From the NCBI RefSeq assembly GCF_016900355.1, contig NZ_JACJKA010000001.1:370579-434578 (forward strand): a stretch of 64,000 nt of DNA. Direction: 5' to 3'. The stretch is from Bacteroides mediterraneensis (GTDB taxonomy: Bacteria > Bacteroidota > Bacteroidia > Bacteroidales > Bacteroidaceae). The notes beneath the pieces are model-generated. The model was not told the origin of the DNA. It saw only the letters and a program-made list of their open reading frames with translations, and did not search any database. Below, in pieces: positions 35,362 to 44,918 of the stretch; positions within the stretch are counted from its first letter, which is position 1; every line of letters starts with the position of its first letter. A program made the position numbers and the translations under genes.

Positions 35362-35390
35362 TTTGCTGTCCGTTTTTTGTGCTACTTTTG
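35362..35390 (+). promoter_or_regulatory. Promoter for the lptF/G-ribBA-BI-1 operon
   Basis: TTTG at 35362-35365 and TACTTTTG at 35383-35390 with 17 bp between, slightly shorter than the usual 19-20, 23 bp upstream of the ATG at 35414. Confidence 0.65.
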
Positions 35391-35413
35391 CATGCTGATA
35401 ATATTAAACAGGA

Positions 35414-37306
35414 ATGCTACGCATAAAAAAACTTGATATATTCGTCTTAAAGAGTTTTCTGATGCTCTTTTCGGGGACATTCTTTATCTGCCTGTTCATT
35501 TTCATGATGCAGTTTCTATGGAGATATGTCGACGAACTGGTCGGAAAGGGCTTAGAGATGAGCGTATTGGCTCAATTCTTCTTTTTATCAGCACTGACTT
35601 TGATTCCATTGTCTCTCCCACTGGCCATCCTGCTGGCTGCCTTGATGACATTCGGAAACTTTGGAGAGCGTTATGAGCTGTTGTCCATGAAGGCAGCTGG
35701 TATTCCTCTGCTCCGCATCATCCGCCCGGTCGTGCTTTTCTGCATGTTCTTGGGAGTCATGTCGTTTTTTTTTCAGAACGTCATTGGTCCGAGAGCCCAA
35801 AAGGAACTCTGGACCCTGCTGGTTTCCATGAAACAAAAATCACCGGAAGTGGACATTCCGGAAGGAGTATTCTATAGTGACATTGAAGGATATAACATCT
35901 ACGTCAAGCACAAGGACCGTGAAACAGGTATCCTGAAAGACGTCCTGATATACAATTTTTCCGATGGATTTGAGAATGCCCACATCATCTGGGCAGCAGA
36001 AGGAAAGTTGGAACTGACTGCCGACAAAAAACATCTGTACCTGCATCTGTACAACGGAGAGCAGTTTGAGAACCTGAAATCCCAATCAGTCATCTCGCGC
36101 AACGTCCCCTATCGCCGGGAAACATTCAAGGAAAAGCATACCTTGATTGCTTTCGATACCAATTTTGAAATGGTGGATGGCAACTTCCTGAACCAGCGTT
36201 CGGACATCAAAAACATGCGTGAAATCTCGCTGGCCATCGACTCCCTGAACATGTATGCCGACAGTGTGGGGCATGCCATGTACTCGGACGCCATGAAAAC
36301 GACGTACCGAAAACCGCTGCTTACCAAAACGGATTCCACTAAAATCCAGACAGAACATCTGAGCATGATCAATACCGACAGTATACTGAACAGCATGACA
36401 TCGGCACAGCGGTTAAAGGCCCTCAACACCACTGAAATGCGGCTTTCTTCACTCATTTCAGAATGGAGCATGAAAAGCTACATGACAAGAGAGGCCGACG
36501 GAAACATCCGCCGTCACCAATCAGACTGGCACAAGAAAATCACTTTGTCACTGGCCTGTATCATCTTCTTCTTTATTGGTGCCCCATTGGGAGCCATCAT
36601 CCGTAAAGGAGGACTGGGTATGCCGGTCGTGATTTCGGTCTTGATCTTTGTGCTCTACTACATCATCGACTCTGGAGCCACCCGTGTGGCCAAAAGTGGA
36701 GAGATGAACATTGTGCTGGGTACCTGGATGAGTACCCTCATCCTGGCACCTTTGGGCGGATTCCTCACCTACAAGTCGAACAAGGATTCCGTGGTGTTCA
36801 ACATCGATGTCTATGCAGCCTTCTTCCGAAAACTCTTAGGCATCCGGGTATCACGCCACATTTTCAAGAAAGAGGTCATTATCCATACACCTGATTACAA
36901 CAAAATCTGCCAGGAACTGGACGACCTTTGCCGGAAGTGTGAGACCTACGGGAACACCCACAAGCTGTTGGGGCCGCCGAACTACTATCAGGTGTTTACC
37001 AACAACAAGCATGACGATGCCATCAAGGAAATCAGCCAGCAGATGGAAGCGCTGATAGAAGAACTGTCCAACACCAAAGACGGAGTGGTGCTGAACTTCT
37101 TGAACAATTATCCGTTCTTATCCATCAAAGCGCATAAAAGCGTGTCGGACAACCGCTGGCTCAATCTGCTGATTGGTATCATTGTTCCAGCCGGACTGCT
37201 CATCTGGCTGAATATCTGGCGTTACCGGGTACGTCTGGACAAGGACCTGAAAACCATTGTCAAGACCAGCCGTGACATACAGGAAAGAATTAAAAAATCA
37301 TTCTAA
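35414..37306 (+). CDS. LptF/LptG family LPS-export permease (long form)
   Basis: Inner-membrane permease related to LptF/LptG, which extract lipopolysaccharide for transport to the cell surface. N-terminal helices (about 12-32, 50-80, 98-118) precede a periplasmic beta-jellyroll-type domain with [29 protein letters not shown], then helices near 380-460. At 630 residues it is far longer than the usual 350-380: there is a charged insert at about 255-365 and a C-terminal cytoplasmic extension (490-600) with one more membrane helix ([17 protein letters not shown]). ribBA follows 14 bp later. Confidence 0.88.
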   Translation: MLRIKKLDIFVLKSFLMLFSGTFFICLFIFMMQFLWRYVDELVGKGLEMSVLAQFFFLSALTLIPLSLPLAILLAALMTFGNFGERYELLSMKAAGIPLLRIIRPVVLFCMFLGVMSFFFQNVIGPRAQKELWTLLVSMKQKSPEVDIPEGVFYSDIEGYNIYVKHKDRETGILKDVLIYNFSDGFENAHIIWAAEGKLELTADKKHLYLHLYNGEQFENLKSQSVISRNVPYRRETFKEKHTLIAFDTNFEMVDGNFLNQRSDIKNMREISLAIDSLNMYADSVGHAMYSDAMKTTYRKPLLTKTDSTKIQTEHLSMINTDSILNSMTSAQRLKALNTTEMRLSSLISEWSMKSYMTREADGNIRRHQSDWHKKITLSLACIIFFFIGAPLGAIIRKGGLGMPVVISVLIFVLYYIIDSGATRVAKSGEMNIVLGTWMSTLILAPLGGFLTYKSNKDSVVFNIDVYAAFFRKLLGIRVSRHIFKKEVIIHTPDYNKICQELDDLCRKCETYGNTHKLLGPPNYYQVFTNNKHDDAIKEISQQMEALIEELSNTKDGVVLNFLNNYPFLSIKAHKSVSDNRWLNLLIGIIVPAGLLIWLNIWRYRVRLDKDLKTIVKTSRDIQERIKKSF

Positions 37307-37320
37307 ACTATCATATCATT

Positions 37321-38535
37321 ATGGAGAAAATCAAACTGAATACAATTGAAGAGGCAATCGAAGATTTCCGCAAAGGAGAATTCGTCATCATCGTAGACGA
37401 CGAGGACCGCGAAAACGAGGGCGACCTGGTGGTAGCTGCCGAACTGATTACCCCGGAAAAAGTAAATTTCATGCTGAAACATGCAAGAGGTGTACTTTGC
37501 GCCCCTATCACTATATCCCGCTGCGAAGAACTGGACTTGCCACATCAGGTGTCTAACAATACGTCTGTACTGGGCACGCCGTTCACCGTAACCATCGACA
37601 AGCTGGAAGGCTGTACTACCGGAGTTTCGGCTGCCGACCGTGCAGCTACCATCCGCGCACTGGCCGACCCGACTTCCAAGCCGGAAACCTTCGGACGTCC
37701 CGGACACGTGAATCCGCTGTATGCACAAGACAAAGGCGTACTCCGCCGTGCCGGACATACGGAAGCGTGCGTGGATATGGCTCGCCTGGCCGGACTCTAC
37801 CCTGCCGCTGCCCTGATGGAAGTGATGAACGAAGACGGCACGATGGCCCGTCTGCCGGAACTGAAGAAGATGGCCGACGAATACGGCTTCAAACTGATTT
37901 CCATTGCCGACCTTATTGCCTACCGCCTGAAACAAGAATCACTGGTAGAAAAAGGAGTGGAAGTAGACATGCCGACCGAATACGGACACTTCCGTCTGAT
38001 TCCTTTCCGTCAGAAAAGCAACGGACTGGAGCACGTGGCGCTAATCAAAGGTACTTTCTCTGAAAACGAACCAGTACTGGTACGTGTACATTCATCTTGC
38101 GCTACCGGCGACATCTTCGGTTCCATGCGCTGCGACTGCGGCGAACAGTTGCACAAAGCCATGCAGCAAATCGAAAAAGAAGGAAAGGGAGCCATCATCT
38201 ACCTGAACCAGGAAGGACGCGGCATCGGCCTCATGGAAAAGATGAAAGCCTACAAGCTGCAGGAAGAAGGAATGGACACAGTAGATGCCAACCTTTGCTT
38301 GGGACACCAGGCCGACGAACGTGACTACGGAGTAGGTGCACAGATTCTTCGCGAAATCGGTATCCACAAGATGCGTCTGCTCACCAACAACCCGGTGAAA
38401 CGTGTGGGACTGGAAGCCTACGGACTGGAAATCGTAGAAAACGTGCCCATTGAAGTGACGCCCAACAAGTACAATGAGCGCTACCTGCGTACCAAAAAAG
38501 ACAGAATGGGACATACCTTACATTTCAATAAATAA
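37321..38535 (+). CDS. ribBA: Bifunctional 3,4-dihydroxy-2-butanone 4-phosphate synthase / GTP cyclohydrolase II
   Basis: Supplies both precursors of riboflavin. Residues 1-200 are the DHBP synthase domain with the acidic [11 protein letters not shown] loop, [10 protein letters not shown], and [12 protein letters not shown]...[17 protein letters not shown]. Residues 205-404 are GTP cyclohydrolase II with the zinc cysteines in [21 protein letters not shown], the GTP motif NQEGRGIGL, and [17 protein letters not shown]. Length 404 matches RibBA fusions. It is the middle gene of a three-gene operon; no FMN riboswitch is seen upstream. Confidence 0.96.
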   Translation: MEKIKLNTIEEAIEDFRKGEFVIIVDDEDRENEGDLVVAAELITPEKVNFMLKHARGVLCAPITISRCEELDLPHQVSNNTSVLGTPFTVTIDKLEGCTTGVSAADRAATIRALADPTSKPETFGRPGHVNPLYAQDKGVLRRAGHTEACVDMARLAGLYPAAALMEVMNEDGTMARLPELKKMADEYGFKLISIADLIAYRLKQESLVEKGVEVDMPTEYGHFRLIPFRQKSNGLEHVALIKGTFSENEPVLVRVHSSCATGDIFGSMRCDCGEQLHKAMQQIEKEGKGAIIYLNQEGRGIGLMEKMKAYKLQEEGMDTVDANLCLGHQADERDYGVGAQILREIGIHKMRLLTNNPVKRVGLEAYGLEIVENVPIEVTPNKYNERYLRTKKDRMGHTLHFNK

Positions 38536-38544
38536 TCAAGACCT

Positions 38545-39246
38545 ATGGAAACAAACAATTTAGTAAAAAGCTTTGCCAGCAAAGCCGCACAAACGGCTTT
38601 GTTTCGCAGTGTATACATTTGGATGACGCTGGCGCTGGTCATCACAGGCTTTGTGGCCATGTATGTGGCTAAATCATACACCCTCATTGAGACCATGATG
38701 CAGAACTCCATCCTATTCTGGGGCTTACTGATTGCCGAAGTAGCCTTGGTGATGTATCTTTCTGCCCGCATACATAAAATCAGTTTCACCACGGCTACCC
38801 TCCTGTTCATCGCCTATTCGGTGCTGAACGGAGTCACAATGTCCGTGCTGTTCCTGATTTATACCCTCAGCTCCATTGCCACCACTTTCTTCGTGACGGC
38901 CGGAACATTCGGAGTAACCGCCTTGTTTGGCTATATCACCAAGAAAGACCTTACCCGCATCGGAAGCCTTTGCCTGATGGGAGTCATCGGACTGATTATC
39001 GCCTCACTGGTGAACATGTTCCTCCACAACTCGATGATGGACCTGATCATTTCTTACATCGGCGTGCTGCTGTTTGTGGGACTTACCGCTTACGATTCGC
39101 AAAAAATCAAGCAACTCCTGTCGCACGACGACATTGAAGTGAACGAGACCACGCAGAAGATAGCCCTGATGGGAGCCTTGACCCTGTATCTCGACTTCAT
39201 CAACTTGTTCATTTATCTTCTCCGCATACTTGGAGACAGAAAATAA
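38545..39246 (+). CDS. Bax inhibitor-1/YccA family membrane protein
   Basis: Membrane protein of 233 residues with seven predicted helices spread over the whole length. Family signs are the first-helix motif KAAQTALFRSVYIWMTLALVITG, the NGVTMSVLFLIYT segment and the final conserved TAYDSQKIKQL before the last helices. BI-1 proteins can act as pH-dependent calcium leaks; a role here is not established. It starts 9 bp after ribBA and ends at a strong terminator. Confidence 0.9.
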   Translation: METNNLVKSFASKAAQTALFRSVYIWMTLALVITGFVAMYVAKSYTLIETMMQNSILFWGLLIAEVALVMYLSARIHKISFTTATLLFIAYSVLNGVTMSVLFLIYTLSSIATTFFVTAGTFGVTALFGYITKKDLTRIGSLCLMGVIGLIIASLVNMFLHNSMMDLIISYIGVLLFVGLTAYDSQKIKQLLSHDDIEVNETTQKIALMGALTLYLDFINLFIYLLRILGDRK

Positions 39247-39255
39247 ACCTTTTTC

Positions 39256-39297
39256 GAAGCTAATTTCTTTTATATATGGAAGAAATTAGCTTCTTTT
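39256..39297 (+). terminator. Terminator of the ribBA-BI-1 operon
   Basis: Perfect 14-bp stem GAAGCTAATTTCTT / AAGAAATTAGCTTC with a 10-nt loop and TTTT. The tail sequence TTCTTTTGC also resembles a -7 element for the next gene, 36 bp upstream of its ATG. Confidence 0.9.
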
Positions 39298-39332
39298 GCA
39301 AAGAAAATTTCCAACTTTAATAACACAATAAA

Positions 39333-40526
39333 ATGAACCAACTTTCAGATCGTTTGAACAGCCTGTCGCCTTCGGCTACACTGGCTATGTCACAGAAAAG
39401 TAGTGAACTTAAAGCTCAGGGGGTTGACGTCATCAACCTGAGTGTGGGAGAACCGGATTTCAATACTCCGGACCATATTAAAGAAGCCGCTAAAAAGGCC
39501 ATTGACGAAAACTACTCTCGTTATTCACCTGTAGCCGGATATCCGGCACTGCGCAACGCCATCGTGGCAAAATTGAAAAATGAAAACGGTCTGGAATATA
39601 CCGCCGCACAAATCAGCTGTGCAAACGGTGCCAAGCAGTCTGTCTGCAACACCATCCTTACACTGATCAACAAAGGTGACGAAGTGATTGTTCCGGCTCC
39701 TTTCTGGGTAAGCTATCCGGAAATGGTGAAACTGGCCGAAGGTACTCCGGTCATCGTACGTGCAGGCATCGAACAGGACTTCAAGATTACTCCGGCCCAG
39801 CTGGAAGCTGCCATCACTCCGAAAACACGTGCGCTGATTCTCTGCTCTCCGTCCAACCCGACAGGTTCAGTCTATTCAAAGGAAGAACTGAAAGGACTGG
39901 CAGAAGTCATTGCCAAGCACGAACGTGTGATTGTCATTGCGGATGAAATCTACGAGCACATCAACTATATCGGCAAACACGAAAGCATCGCTCAGTTTGC
40001 TGACATCAAAGACCGTGTAGTCATCGTCAACGGTGTATCAAAAGCATACGCTATGACAGGATGGCGTATCGGTTTCATCGCCGGACCGGAATGGATTGTA
40101 AAAGGTGTGAACAAATTGCAGGGACAGTATACTTCAGGACCTTGCTCTGTATCACAGAAAGCCGCTGAAGCTGCTTATACAGGCACTCAGGCTCCGGTAG
40201 AGGAAATGCGCAAAGCATTCGAACGCCGTCGTGACCTGATTGTGAAACTGGCCAAAGAAATCCCGGGATTTGAAGTAAACGTGCCGCAGGGAGCCTTCTA
40301 CCTGTTCCCGAAATGCGATTCTTTCTTCGGAAAGAAAGACGGCGACCGTGTGATCAACAATGCCGATGATTTGGCTATGTACTTGCTGGAAGTAGGTCAC
40401 GTGGCTTGCGTAGGCGGTACTTCTTTCGGTGCGCCTGAATGCATCCGCATGAGCTATGCTACTTCTGACGAAAACATCGTAGAATCTATGCGTCGTATCA
40501 AGGAAACTTTGGCTCGTTTGAAATAA
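39333..40526 (+). CDS. PLP-dependent aspartate aminotransferase (class I)
   Basis: Fold-type I aminotransferase of 397 residues, subgroup I-gamma by its sequence (SVGEPDFNTPDHIKEAAKKAID at the start). The catalytic lysine is K237 in NGVSKAYAMTGWRIGF; the PLP-binding tyrosine lies in IADEIYEHINY, the Asn in SPSNPTGSVYSKEEL, and the substrate-carboxylate Arg in the C-terminal ECIRMSYATS. Most likely aspartate:2-oxoglutarate transfer, although related enzymes can also use other amino acids or prephenate. Monocistronic. Confidence 0.93.
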   Translation: MNQLSDRLNSLSPSATLAMSQKSSELKAQGVDVINLSVGEPDFNTPDHIKEAAKKAIDENYSRYSPVAGYPALRNAIVAKLKNENGLEYTAAQISCANGAKQSVCNTILTLINKGDEVIVPAPFWVSYPEMVKLAEGTPVIVRAGIEQDFKITPAQLEAAITPKTRALILCSPSNPTGSVYSKEELKGLAEVIAKHERVIVIADEIYEHINYIGKHESIAQFADIKDRVVIVNGVSKAYAMTGWRIGFIAGPEWIVKGVNKLQGQYTSGPCSVSQKAAEAAYTGTQAPVEEMRKAFERRRDLIVKLAKEIPGFEVNVPQGAFYLFPKCDSFFGKKDGDRVINNADDLAMYLLEVGHVACVGGTSFGAPECIRMSYATSDENIVESMRRIKETLARLK

Positions 40527-40551
40527 CAAACAGAAAAAGAGACGATTACAT

Positions 40552-40585
40552 AACAGCTCCGAAAATCTTTCGGGGCTGTTTTTTT
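40552..40585 (+). terminator. Terminator of the aminotransferase gene
   Basis: AACAGC-(T)CCGAAA-AT-CTTTCGG-(G)GCTGTT hairpin followed by a T-run, 25 bp past the stop. Confidence 0.88.
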
Positions 40586-40594
40586 ATGCTTCAA

Positions 40595-40682
40595 AAAACG
40601 CACTTGCGTTTGAAGCAAAACGCACTTGCGTTTTAGTTGAAATGTACTTGCGTTTTAACCGAAACGCAAAGGCGTTTTTACA
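40595..40682. repeat. 22-bp-period tandem array 3 (core AAACGCACTTGCGTTT)
   Basis: Four units begin at 40595, 40617, 40639 and 40661, exactly 22 bp each. Cores: AAACGCACTTGCGTTT (twice), AAATGTACTTGCGTTTT and AAACGCAAAGGCGTTTTT. The last core is the same as the last core of array 2, 14.8 kb away. It lies between the converging aminotransferase and ferredoxin genes, each of which already has its own terminator, so the array is not needed for termination here. Confidence 0.9.
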
Positions 40683-40721
40683 GGACCTGATTTGACACCA
40701 TATTCCCCAGAAAAAAGCAAA

Positions 40722-40758
40722 AAAATAAGGGAATCCTTTAGCAGGGTTCCCTTATTTT
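40722..40758 (-). terminator. Terminator of the ferredoxin gene
   Basis: Perfect 12-bp stem AAAATAAGGGAA / TTCCCTTATTTT with a 13-nt loop, 20 bp beyond the ferredoxin stop on the minus strand, with T-rich flank. Confidence 0.88.
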
Positions 40759-40778
40759 GTGTCATACAGACGATTCGA

Positions 40779-40946
40779 TTATCCCAAGTGAATTGCTTCA
40801 GAAGGACAAACGTCAGCACAAGTTCCACATTCTGTGCAAGCGTCCGGATTGATTGAATATTTATCACCTTCTGAGATTGCGCCAACCGGGCATTCATCGA
40901 TACAAGTACCGCAAGCGATACAATCGTCACTAATTACGTAAGCCAT
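40779..40946 (-). CDS. 2[4Fe-4S] ferredoxin
   Basis: Small 55-residue bacterial ferredoxin. It starts MAYVISDDC and carries two classical cluster motifs, CIACGTCIDECP and CTECGTCADVCP (CxxCxxCxxxCP), each followed by the usual V-G/S-x-A-I turn. This binds two [4Fe-4S] clusters and serves as a low-potential electron carrier, for example for pyruvate:ferredoxin oxidoreductase. It is flanked by its own predicted -7 element and terminator. Confidence 0.97.
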   Translation of the reverse strand: MAYVISDDCIACGTCIDECPVGAISEGDKYSINPDACTECGTCADVCPSEAIHLG

Positions 40947-40990
40947 TGTTGTAAAAAAGTTAAGTTATTATTAGTCCTAATTTGATAGTG

Positions 40991-40998
40991 CAAAGTTA
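40991..40998 (-). promoter_or_regulatory. Predicted -7 element for the ferredoxin gene
   Basis: Minus-strand TAACTTTG (TAnnTTTG), 45 bp upstream of the ATG at 40946. Confidence 0.55.
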
Positions 40999-41077
40999 AT
41001 CTTTTTCCTTTCAGTTGTCACATCCACTTTACATTTTCTATCCAATTCAGTACAATTTATAATTCGTCTAAATAGAG

Positions 41078-44047
41078 TCAACGCATTATCGACTGGTACA
41101 TTGCCTGTTGCATTCGGGTGCGGATGTTGTACTTCACCAGGTTGTTCGTTCCCAAGGCAGAAGGATACGTCCGGTTACTCAAGAACACAAAAACCAGTTC
41201 ATTGTCTGGATCCACCCACACGCAAGTTCCCGTATAACCGGTATGGCCAAAGACGGAAGCGGGTGCTTCAGGCGTGCACGGACTGTTTTCCGGATTTTCC
41301 ACATCGGGCTTGTCAAATCCCAGTCCCCAGCGGCTGTTGCGCGACTTCAGCGTGGTGAATAGTTCACATGTGGCACGGCTCAAGTATCTTCTGTCTCCGC
41401 AAATCCCCTTATCCAGCCACATCTGAGCAATCCGAGCCACATCGTGAGCCGTAGAGAACAAGCCGGCATTTCCCGAAACTCCGCCCATAAAGGCAGCAGC
41501 CTCATCCTGCACAAATCCCTGTAACGGTCCGCCACGCAGCAAATCGTCCTTGACAGAGGGTACAATCTGTTCTTTCTTGAACTTGCGCAAAGGCAGGAAG
41601 GCGGTATGCCTCAACCCCATCGGAGCATAGAACACACTGTCCAGGTACACATCCATCGGAGTCCCCGTAATCTTCTCTACCATCTCTTTCAGGAGCATGA
41701 AGTTCAGGCAGCTGTAACGATACGACCGCCCTTTCAACGGGCTTTCTACAATCTGCTTCACCACCTCCCGACAGAATTCCTTGTTCAGGAACAAGCTGTC
41801 GGACACTTGCAGCGGATAGTCTGCCGACGGAGTATGTGACACCCATTGCGGGTTGTACTGGAAATCCGGGCAGGCATACATGTTTTCTGCCAATTTCAGC
41901 GTATGGGTCTTGTCCGGTTTCTTACGGAACAAGGCTCCGTTACAAGACTTCATATCGATGGCCTCCTCATAAAACGGAAGGTAGGCCGGCAATCCGGATT
42001 CATGGAACAGCAAATCCTGGATGGTGAGACGAGACTTGTCCGTTTTTTTCAAGATGGGCAAATAATCCGATACCCGGTCGGTCAGTCCGAACTTGCCCTC
42101 GTCATAAAGTTTCATCACGGCCAACAGCGTAGCCGTCACCTTGGTCAGTGAAGCCAAGTCGTACAGACTGTTCTCCTTCACCGGCATCCCGCCTTCATAC
42201 GTATAGTTTCCAAAACATTTGTTGTACACCGGAAGTCCTTCTCTCAGAATCATGACATGACAGCCCGGATAGGCTCCCAACCTGATTCCTTCTTCCGCAA
42301 TGCTGTCAATATTTGCCAGTATGGAAGCATCCATCCCTACGTCTTCCGGATCATACCTACGGGGAGTATCCGGGTCTACCGTCAGTCCGTCTCCTGCCCT
42401 GAACAGCCCGGCCAACGGAATGGAAAGACGTCCATCGGCATACGCATTGCCTAAAAACAATTCAGCCACATGGCGTTGCACGTAATCCTCATCCACATGA
42501 GCCAAGATAACCGTCGAGGCATGGCGAACCACTTCAGGCATTTTTTCCAGTGTCTTCATGTCGCCAAAACAAACCAAAGCCAGCGGTTTGTCAGCTGCCA
42601 ATTTTTCCAACAGCGGCACATACGGTTCCACCTCCTGCGAATGCAGTGCTACCAGTACCCGCTGTGCCGGGCGCAAACGAGCCCCGATTGCCTCCAGCGA
42701 ATCGACATTCGCATGCAGCCAGCTGACCGGATAATCCTGATGCAACTGATGATAGAACGGATAGGCCTCCGACAAGGAAGAAGACACGCTCAACAAAACC
42801 GTTCCCGACACAGACAAATCGAGCGGGAGCAGGGCCAGCGAATCTTTCACCACCGTCACCGCCGCTTCCGACAACTTCTGCTGAAGTGCCAACGCTTCCG
42901 GAGTGGCAATCTTTTCTTCAAGGCCTTCGGTCGGAATTTCCTTCCAGGAAGAAAGTCCCAAGGCATATTTAAAGGTCAGCACCTTCCGGCATTTCCGGTC
43001 AATCTCTTCTTCCGTCAGCGTACCTTTCTTAATTGCAGACATCACTCCGTCGATTTCCTTCTTCAGATTCCGGGGAGCCAGCAGCACATCGTTGCCTGCT
43101 GCCAACGCCTGGGCACAGACATTTTCATGCCCTGCAATTCCTTTCATTTCCAAGGCATCCGTCACCACCAGTCCATGGAAATGCAACTCATCGACCAGCG
43201 TATGCATAATCACTTCTTCCGAAATGGAAGCCGGCTTTTCGCCCAGGGCAGGCGCATGCAAATGCCCCACCATCACCCCACCGACGCCCGCTTCAATGGC
43301 TTTCTGGAAGGGATACAACTCCACACTGTCCAACCGGTCACGGTCGAAATTCAGTTCCGGCAATGCTTTATGCGAGTCGATTTCCGTATCTCCGTGCCCC
43401 GGAAAATGCTTACACACCGACATCACCCCCCCTGCTTCCAGGCCGGTGGCATAAGCCACCACCTTCCGAGCCACTTGCCTGGCCTCACTGCCGAAAGACC
43501 GGAAGTTGATGACCGGATTATTCGGATTGTTATCCACATCGGCCACAGGGGCAAAATTGACCTGTACTCCAATCAGTCGGCATTGGCGGGCCACTTCTTT
43601 TCCATAAGCATAAAGTAAGGAATCATTTTGCACACATCCCAAGACCCGATTATACGGATACGACAGTGTATTCTCCAGACGCATGCCCAATCCCCATTCT
43701 CCGTCGAACGTAATCATCAACGGCACCGATGCATACGACTGGGCAAAATTCGTGAGCTGGACCTGCTTTCCGGTTTCTCCTCCGGTAAACAGCAATCCTC
43801 CGATGGCGTAGTCTTCTATGGCTTTCCGCAGCACATTCTTATTGTATTGGGTCGTCACCGGCTGGAGCGTATAAATAAACAGCTGACCCACCTTCTGCTT
43901 CAAGGTCATGCGCTGCATTTGCTTGTCCACCCATTTCCGGCAAGCTTCCGTATCATGTATCTGCTTCAAAAGAGCTGGTTCCTGTGCGAAGAGGCCCGTG
44001 ACCATCAGACAGCACCACACCAGGCTCCACAAACTTTTTCTTATCAT
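41078..44047 (-). CDS. GH3 beta-N-acetylhexosaminidase fused to a serine hydrolase (beta-lactamase fold)
   Basis: Exported two-domain enzyme of 989 residues. After a signal peptide (1-22), residues 40-365 are a GH3 N-acetylglucosaminidase of the NagZ type: KHFPGHG at 213-219, the catalytic Asp-His loop TEIDSH at 221-226, and nucleophile D297 in VVTDALEM. A C-terminal GH3 region follows to about 555. Residues 565-989 are a class C/PBP4-like serine hydrolase with S633-L-T-K636 (SxxK), Y778-S-C (the usual YxN is altered) and H935-T-G. The pairing suggests processing of peptidoglycan or muropeptides in the periplasm. It is the last gene of the operon with the split nucleotidase. Confidence 0.92.
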   Translation of the reverse strand: MIRKSLWSLVWCCLMVTGLFAQEPALLKQIHDTEACRKWVDKQMQRMTLKQKVGQLFIYTLQPVTTQYNKNVLRKAIEDYAIGGLLFTGGETGKQVQLTNFAQSYASVPLMITFDGEWGLGMRLENTLSYPYNRVLGCVQNDSLLYAYGKEVARQCRLIGVQVNFAPVADVDNNPNNPVINFRSFGSEARQVARKVVAYATGLEAGGVMSVCKHFPGHGDTEIDSHKALPELNFDRDRLDSVELYPFQKAIEAGVGGVMVGHLHAPALGEKPASISEEVIMHTLVDELHFHGLVVTDALEMKGIAGHENVCAQALAAGNDVLLAPRNLKKEIDGVMSAIKKGTLTEEEIDRKCRKVLTFKYALGLSSWKEIPTEGLEEKIATPEALALQQKLSEAAVTVVKDSLALLPLDLSVSGTVLLSVSSSLSEAYPFYHQLHQDYPVSWLHANVDSLEAIGARLRPAQRVLVALHSQEVEPYVPLLEKLAADKPLALVCFGDMKTLEKMPEVVRHASTVILAHVDEDYVQRHVAELFLGNAYADGRLSIPLAGLFRAGDGLTVDPDTPRRYDPEDVGMDASILANIDSIAEEGIRLGAYPGCHVMILREGLPVYNKCFGNYTYEGGMPVKENSLYDLASLTKVTATLLAVMKLYDEGKFGLTDRVSDYLPILKKTDKSRLTIQDLLFHESGLPAYLPFYEEAIDMKSCNGALFRKKPDKTHTLKLAENMYACPDFQYNPQWVSHTPSADYPLQVSDSLFLNKEFCREVVKQIVESPLKGRSYRYSCLNFMLLKEMVEKITGTPMDVYLDSVFYAPMGLRHTAFLPLRKFKKEQIVPSVKDDLLRGGPLQGFVQDEAAAFMGGVSGNAGLFSTAHDVARIAQMWLDKGICGDRRYLSRATCELFTTLKSRNSRWGLGFDKPDVENPENSPCTPEAPASVFGHTGYTGTCVWVDPDNELVFVFLSNRTYPSALGTNNLVKYNIRTRMQQAMYQSIMR

Positions 44048-44061
44048 TCCATCTTCATTTT

Positions 44062-44904
44062 TTAGTTCTTCTGCATCTTGACAATCATTCTTCCCACAAA
44101 GGCTGCACTTTTCCCCATCTGCTGTACGGGGACCTCTATCCCATCCAGGTTCTTATAGAATTTCGGTGCGTCGAAGAATGAATGAGAGTGTCCACCCAGC
44201 ACAAGGTCAATATGGCGGGTGTTCTCTATCAGCTCCACATCCGAGTAAGGTTCGCCTTCCCAGCCCAAGTGCGACAGACAAATCACAAGGTCACAATGCT
44301 CCTGATTTTTCAACAAATCAGCCATCCGCTGACCTTCTGCCACCGGGTCTTCAAACTTCACATTTCCGTAATTGGCATGTGCCACCAGTCCGTCGAGTTC
44401 CGGACTTAATCCGAACACCCCGATACGGATACCGTCGCGTTCCAGCACGACATATTCTTTCACCAGTCCTTCGAGCACGGTTCCGGTCACATCATAATTG
44501 GCACATACTATAGGGAATTTGGCCATCTTGAACAGACGGGCCATGTTGTCGAGGCCGAAATCAAACTCATGGTTTCCAATGGTACCGGCATCATACCCCA
44601 TCTCGTTCATCATCTTGATTTCCACTTCTCCCTTGAACAGGTTATAATAAGGACTTCCCTGGGAAAAATCGCCGGAATCGAACAACAGCATATCCTTGTG
44701 TTCCTTCCGCTGCTCCTGCACGAAGGCTGCCCGGCGCAAAATGCCCGCTTTTCCTGCCACCACGGAATCCGGAAAGTAAGAAGCATAAGGTTCGATGCGG
44801 CTGTGCATGTCGTTCGTGTGGAATATATACAGTTCTTTTACCGACTGGGCTGCCACCACACCTGCCAGCAAACACATCAGCCATAAGCAATATATCTTTT
44901 TCAT
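44062..44904 (-). CDS. 5'-nucleotidase/UshA-like metallophosphatase, N-terminal (catalytic) domain only
   Basis: Exported calcineurin-like metallophosphatase of 280 residues. Signal peptide MKKIYCLWLMCLLAGVVAAQ; then the dimetal motifs IFHTNDMHSRIEPY (D-x-H), LLFDSGDFSQGSPY (GD), GNHEFDFG (GNHE), LSHLGWEGE and GGHSHSFFDAP (GHSH). The substrate-binding 5'-nucleotidase C domain normally found in the same chain is absent and is instead encoded by the upstream gene, 14 bp away. Together they may form a functional nucleotidase or sugar-nucleotide hydrolase. Confidence 0.92.
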   Translation of the reverse strand: MKKIYCLWLMCLLAGVVAAQSVKELYIFHTNDMHSRIEPYASYFPDSVVAGKAGILRRAAFVQEQRKEHKDMLLFDSGDFSQGSPYYNLFKGEVEIKMMNEMGYDAGTIGNHEFDFGLDNMARLFKMAKFPIVCANYDVTGTVLEGLVKEYVVLERDGIRIGVFGLSPELDGLVAHANYGNVKFEDPVAEGQRMADLLKNQEHCDLVICLSHLGWEGEPYSDVELIENTRHIDLVLGGHSHSFFDAPKFYKNLDGIEVPVQQMGKSAAFVGRMIVKMQKN

Positions 44905-44918
44905 ATTTTTCTTCTATT

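Noticed and set aside
37321..38535. FMN riboswitch upstream of ribBA
   Set aside because: Only 14 bp separate ribBA from the preceding gene and no RFN-type structure is seen at the operon start.
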